From Geodermatophilaceae bacterium (GTDB lineage: Bacteria; Actinomycetota; Actinomycetes; Mycobacteriales; Geodermatophilaceae), in contig JACCUM010000402.1 of assembly GCA_013811805.1 (NCBI GenBank), forward strand, positions 1 to 8,066: a DNA stretch of 8,066 bases. The letters run 5' to 3'. Below are positions 5,572-8,066 of this stretch, in pieces (position 1 is the first letter of the stretch; every line of letters begins with the position of its first letter). The translations under genes were made by a program, and so were the position numbers. Under the pieces are notes generated by a model. The model had not been told where the DNA came from. It did not search any database and saw only the letters and a program-made list of their open reading frames with translations.

Positions 5572-7335
5572 TCAGCGGACCGCGACCGTGGCCAGATCGT
5601 AGCCGGCATAGGCCCAGTGCACGACCGCGTTGTGCAGTCGCTCCCCGACGAGCAGCACGGTTCGCTCCTCCACGACCGGTACGTAGGAGCCGCTGCCCGT
5701 CACCGTCTGGGCCACGGTCTCCCATACGGCCAGCGCAGAGCGGTCATCGGCTGCGGCATACGCCGAGTCGACCAGACCGTTGATGGCCGGATCGTTCAAC
5801 TCGGCCAGATTGGTATTGCCGGCCGCGGTGATCTCCCGACCGTCGACCAGCGGACCGAGAAAAGACGCTGGATCGGGGAAGTCGGCGCTCCAGCGGGTGA
5901 GCAGGATGCCGTATCCGTTTGCTGCGACCGTGGCCGGTGAGCCGATGTCGGAGGTGTAGAAGGTCGCCGGGTCCAGACCCTGGACGGTCGCGTCGATGCC
6001 GACCGCCCGCAGGTTCACTCGGATCACGTCAGCAACGGCCAGGGCAGCTGCCTGGTTGGGGGCAGCGATGGTCGTGCTGAACCCGGCGGGGAGGCCGCAG
6101 GCCGACAGCTGACGACGTGCCTCACCCACGTCGCCGGCCGACGCGGTACTGACGGCCGGCATGTTCCCGGCGACGATGCTGGGCCACAATCCGCGGGTCG
6201 GCTGGGCCAGCGAAGCGCCGCCGAGCGCCTGCTGAATGGCGGCCACATCCATCGCAGCGGCCACTGCCAATCGGCACGCTGGATTGTCGAAGGGCGCGAC
6301 GGTCGCCGGCATCGCCAACAGTTGGAGTACACCGGTGGCGATCTGGTCCGTCCTGGCTGCGATGTCCGGCTCCCCCAGTACGCGCTCGAGCGACTCCGGT
6401 GCCACACCCCCGCCGAGATCCAAGTCGGCCGACCCCCCGAGGATCCGCTGGTCTCGCTCGAACGCGGCCAAGCCGGTGTGCACCTCCACCCGATCGGGCC
6501 GAGCGGTGCGTACGTCGTCGGTGGCCGGGTCCCACGCTGGGTTGCGCTCCAATACGAGCCCGGTGATCGGGTCGATCGAAGACACCCGGTACGGACCGGA
6601 GGACAGCGGCGCCTCCCCGTAGTCCGCGCGGGTGTCGGCCTCCCTCGGTACGGGACTGGACGATGGCAGGGCCATCACCTGATCGAAGGCGGCATAGGGG
6701 CGATTGAGCCGGAACACGATCGTCGACGGATCAGGGGTCTCCACGCGAGCCAGGCTGGGAGCCGGATCGCCTTCGTCCGGGACAAAGTAGGGGCCGGGGT
6801 AGGGGGCTTCGGGATCATCGAGCAGCGACACGACGTAGAGCGGTCCCCCGACGATGACCTCCGAGGCGAAGGATCGTTCGATCCCGTACTTGACGTCCTC
6901 GGCGGTGATCGGCCGCCCGTTCTCGAACGCCGTACCCGGGCGCAGGGTGTAGGTCCAGGTCTGGTTGTTGTCCGACGGCACACCTAGCCCGGTGGCCAGA
7001 TCCGGGACCAGCTCGGCCCCGGCGGCACCAGCCGCGGAATCATAGGTGACCAACGTGCGCGTGTAGAGGCGCATCAGGTTCCAGACCCACGGCAAGTACG
7101 AGCGGGCTGGATCGAGACTGTCGACGGCTGGGGCGACCGCCCGCAGGGTTCCGCCGCCCTCGACCGATGGCGCCCGCGTCCCCTCCACCGCGGCGTCCTG
7201 GGTCGCCTCGGCGGTGCCGGCTACCGCCTCGATCTCCGGGTCTCCCGCGGAGCAGGCGCTGAGCAGCAGCATCGTCGACAGCAGTGCGGCGAGCCAACCG
7301 GAAGCGACGCGCGAGGGCGCTGCCCTGCTGGTCAT
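5572..7335 (-). CDS. ABC transporter solute-binding lipoprotein, family 5 (peptide/nickel type)
   Basis: The 587 residues form a complete extracytoplasmic binding protein of the SBP_bac_5 family, whose members capture oligopeptides, nickel or related ligands for an ABC importer. The N terminus has an arginine, a hydrophobic stretch (about 12-25) and the lipobox LLSAC with the lipidation Cys at 28, then a low-complexity acidic/alanine linker to about 58. Family landmarks are GGTLRAVAPAVDSLDPARSY (61-80), LRPGTAFENGRPITAEDVKYGIERSF (131-156), LSSGPYR (244-250), a CRLAVAAAMD segment near 354-363, and RWSADFPDPASFLGP (481-495). The ATG at 7335 has GGAAGG five bases upstream. No permease or ATPase gene is visible on either side, so ligand and transporter are unknown. 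The gene lies between tpiA and secG in the same direction and is probably cotranscribed with them. Confidence 0.9.
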   Translation of the reverse strand: MTSRAAPSRVASGWLAALLSTMLLLSACSAGDPEIEAVAGTAEATQDAAVEGTRAPSVEGGGTLRAVAPAVDSLDPARSYLPWVWNLMRLYTRTLVTYDSAAGAAGAELVPDLATGLGVPSDNNQTWTYTLRPGTAFENGRPITAEDVKYGIERSFASEVIVGGPLYVVSLLDDPEAPYPGPYFVPDEGDPAPSLARVETPDPSTIVFRLNRPYAAFDQVMALPSSSPVPREADTRADYGEAPLSSGPYRVSSIDPITGLVLERNPAWDPATDDVRTARPDRVEVHTGLAAFERDQRILGGSADLDLGGGVAPESLERVLGEPDIAARTDQIATGVLQLLAMPATVAPFDNPACRLAVAAAMDVAAIQQALGGASLAQPTRGLWPSIVAGNMPAVSTASAGDVGEARRQLSACGLPAGFSTTIAAPNQAAALAVADVIRVNLRAVGIDATVQGLDPATFYTSDIGSPATVAANGYGILLTRWSADFPDPASFLGPLVDGREITAAGNTNLAELNDPAINGLVDSAYAAADDRSALAVWETVAQTVTGSGSYVPVVEERTVLLVGERLHNAVVHWAYAGYDLATVAVR

Positions 7336-7344
7336 ACCTGCCTT

Positions 7345-7362
7345 CCATCGGATCCGGGATGG
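7345..7362 (-). promoter_or_regulatory. Small inverted repeat upstream of the binding-protein gene
   Basis: CCATC (7345-7349) and GATGG (7358-7362) can pair around an eight-base loop containing GGATCC. On the minus strand the stem ends directly before AAGGCAGGT-ATG, next to the ribosome site of the lipoprotein gene. A five-base-pair stem is weak and may be chance. Confidence 0.25.
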
Positions 7363-7380
7363 CGTCGGGGATCGCGCGCC

Positions 7381-7394
7381 ACTGACTGGTCAGT
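7381..7394. promoter_or_regulatory. TetR-operator-like palindrome at the tpiA stop
   Basis: ACTGACTGGTCAGT has six-base arms (ACTGAC/GTCAGT) around a two-base centre. It overlaps the tpiA TGA (7390-7392) and lies 45-60 bases upstream of the lipoprotein ATG. Motifs of this shape are, from memory, typical operators of TetR-family repressors. No TetR gene is in the window and no clear -10/-35 pair is visible in the 54-base spacer, so a role in controlling the lipoprotein gene is only a suggestion. Confidence 0.35.
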
Positions 7395-8066
7395 CGTCAG
7401 CGGCGGCCCGGCAGATCGTCGCAAAATCTTCGGCCAGCACGCTGGCTCCACCGACGAGCCCCCCGTCGACGTCCGGCTGGGCGAAGATGCCCGCGGCGTT
7501 GTCCGCCTTGACCGAACCGCCGTAAAGGATACGCGTGGCAGCCGCCACCTCGAGTCCGTACGTCTGTTTCAGGCGCGTCCGCAAGGCAGCGCAGACTTCC
7601 TGTGCGTCCTGTGGGGTGGCGACCTCACCCGTTCCGATTGCCCAGATCGGCTCGTAGGCGACGACGAATTCGCCGAGTTCCCCAGCCTCCAGCCCGAGCA
7701 GAGCGGCGTCGAGCTGAGCCAGGCAGTGCGCGATCTGGTCTCCCGCCTGGCGGACCCGCAGTCCTTCCCCTAGGCAGAGGATGGGCAGCAGCCCGACCGC
7801 CCGGGCGGCCCGCAGTTTGGCGTTGACCAGGTCATCGTCCTCGTGGTGATGTTCGCGGCGTTCGGAGTGCCCGACCAGCACGTAGCTGCACTTGAGCGCC
7901 GCGAGCATGTGCCCACTGATGTCGCCGGTGTAGGCGCCCCCGGCGTGCGGTGACAGGTCCTGGGCGCCGTACCCGATCTCGATCTTGTCGCCGTCCACCA
8001 GCGTCTGCACGCTGCGCAACGAGATGAACGGCGGAACAACGACGACCTCGACCCGCGCCAGCTGGA
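7390..8066 (-). CDS. tpiA: Triosephosphate isomerase, 5'-truncated by the window edge
   Basis: Interconverts dihydroxyacetone phosphate and glyceraldehyde 3-phosphate in glycolysis. The frame is open to the window end and reads VEVVVVPPFISLRSVQTL upstream of the TTG at 8019, so that TTG is internal. About 224 residues are visible of a usual 250-260. The missing part holds the N-terminal lysine of the active site (NWKMN region). Present are YGAQDLS, GAYTGDIS, VGHSERR with the catalytic-type His (codon 7867-7869), AYEPIWAIGTG with the catalytic base Glu (codon 7651-7653), the flexible loop after it, LYGGSVKADN, and the phosphate loop GGLVGGAS. The stop codon sits inside a 14-base palindrome. 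In relatives the gene usually follows pgk and gap, which would lie beyond the window. Confidence 0.96.
   Translation of the reverse strand, partial: QLARVEVVVVPPFISLRSVQTLVDGDKIEIGYGAQDLSPHAGGAYTGDISGHMLAALKCSYVLVGHSERREHHHEDDDLVNAKLRAARAVGLLPILCLGEGLRVRQAGDQIAHCLAQLDAALLGLEAGELGEFVVAYEPIWAIGTGEVATPQDAQEVCAALRTRLKQTYGLEVAAATRILYGGSVKADNAAGIFAQPDVDGGLVGGASVLAEDFATICRAAADD

Noticed and set aside
4932..5783. A 283-codon plus-strand frame over rbpA, secG and the lipoprotein 3' end.
   Set aside because: Antisense to rbpA and secG, which are unmistakable; the product is a low-complexity arginine/proline-rich sequence.

Overview
The window looks like a chromosomal, GC-rich actinobacterial segment. 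The evidence is the strong G/C bias at third codon positions, frequent GTG starts (zwf, opcA, rbpA, secG), and the presence of OpcA and RbpA, two proteins typical of actinobacteria. The gene order, tal-zwf-opcA-pgl converging on tpiA-secG, matches from memory the central-carbon neighbourhood of Streptomyces and Mycobacterium. RbpA is closest to the Streptomyces type because it keeps a C-x3-H ... C-x2-C zinc site. The genus cannot be decided from this sequence alone.

Layout. Plus strand, 1-4571: the 3' part of transaldolase (tal, cut by the window edge), glucose-6-phosphate dehydrogenase (zwf), a 244-base repeat-built spacer, the G6PD assembly protein gene opcA, and 6-phosphogluconolactonase (pgl). 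Together these cover the oxidative pentose phosphate entry (NADPH production) plus one non-oxidative step. They are tightly packed: 4 bases between tal and zwf, and an ATGA overlap between opcA and pgl. Minus strand, 8066 down to 4585: triosephosphate isomerase (tpiA, 5' end off the window), a family-5 solute-binding lipoprotein, secG, rbpA and a small unnamed ORF whose start is uncertain. The two gene sets converge with only 13 bases between their stop codons (4572-4584).

The part most worth a second look is the zwf-opcA spacer (2466-2723). It consists of two related repeat units that share a 54-base perfect repeat and a 38-base near-perfect repeat. The 14-mer GAGGCGGCCGTGAG occurs three times: at the zwf 3' end, between the units, and at the opcA start. 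Each copy carries a Shine-Dalgarno core, a TGA stop and an overlapping GTG start. The spacer therefore reads as a relay: zwf, a 27-codon ORF, a 55-codon ORF, then opcA, with every junction a four-base GTGA overlap. Hairpins inside each unit can pair with the Shine-Dalgarno of the next reading frame. This suggests a repeat element expanded or inserted at an originally overlapping zwf/opcA junction in a way that keeps translational coupling. The sequence pattern is seen directly; the function is inference.

Other points are a palindrome next to a TAGGAT -10-like box upstream of rbpA, a TetR-operator-like palindrome at the tpiA stop codon, and a binding-protein gene without transporter partners between tpiA and secG. 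No RNA genes, insertion sequences or CRISPR arrays were recognised. The genes themselves are ordinary core metabolism and housekeeping.
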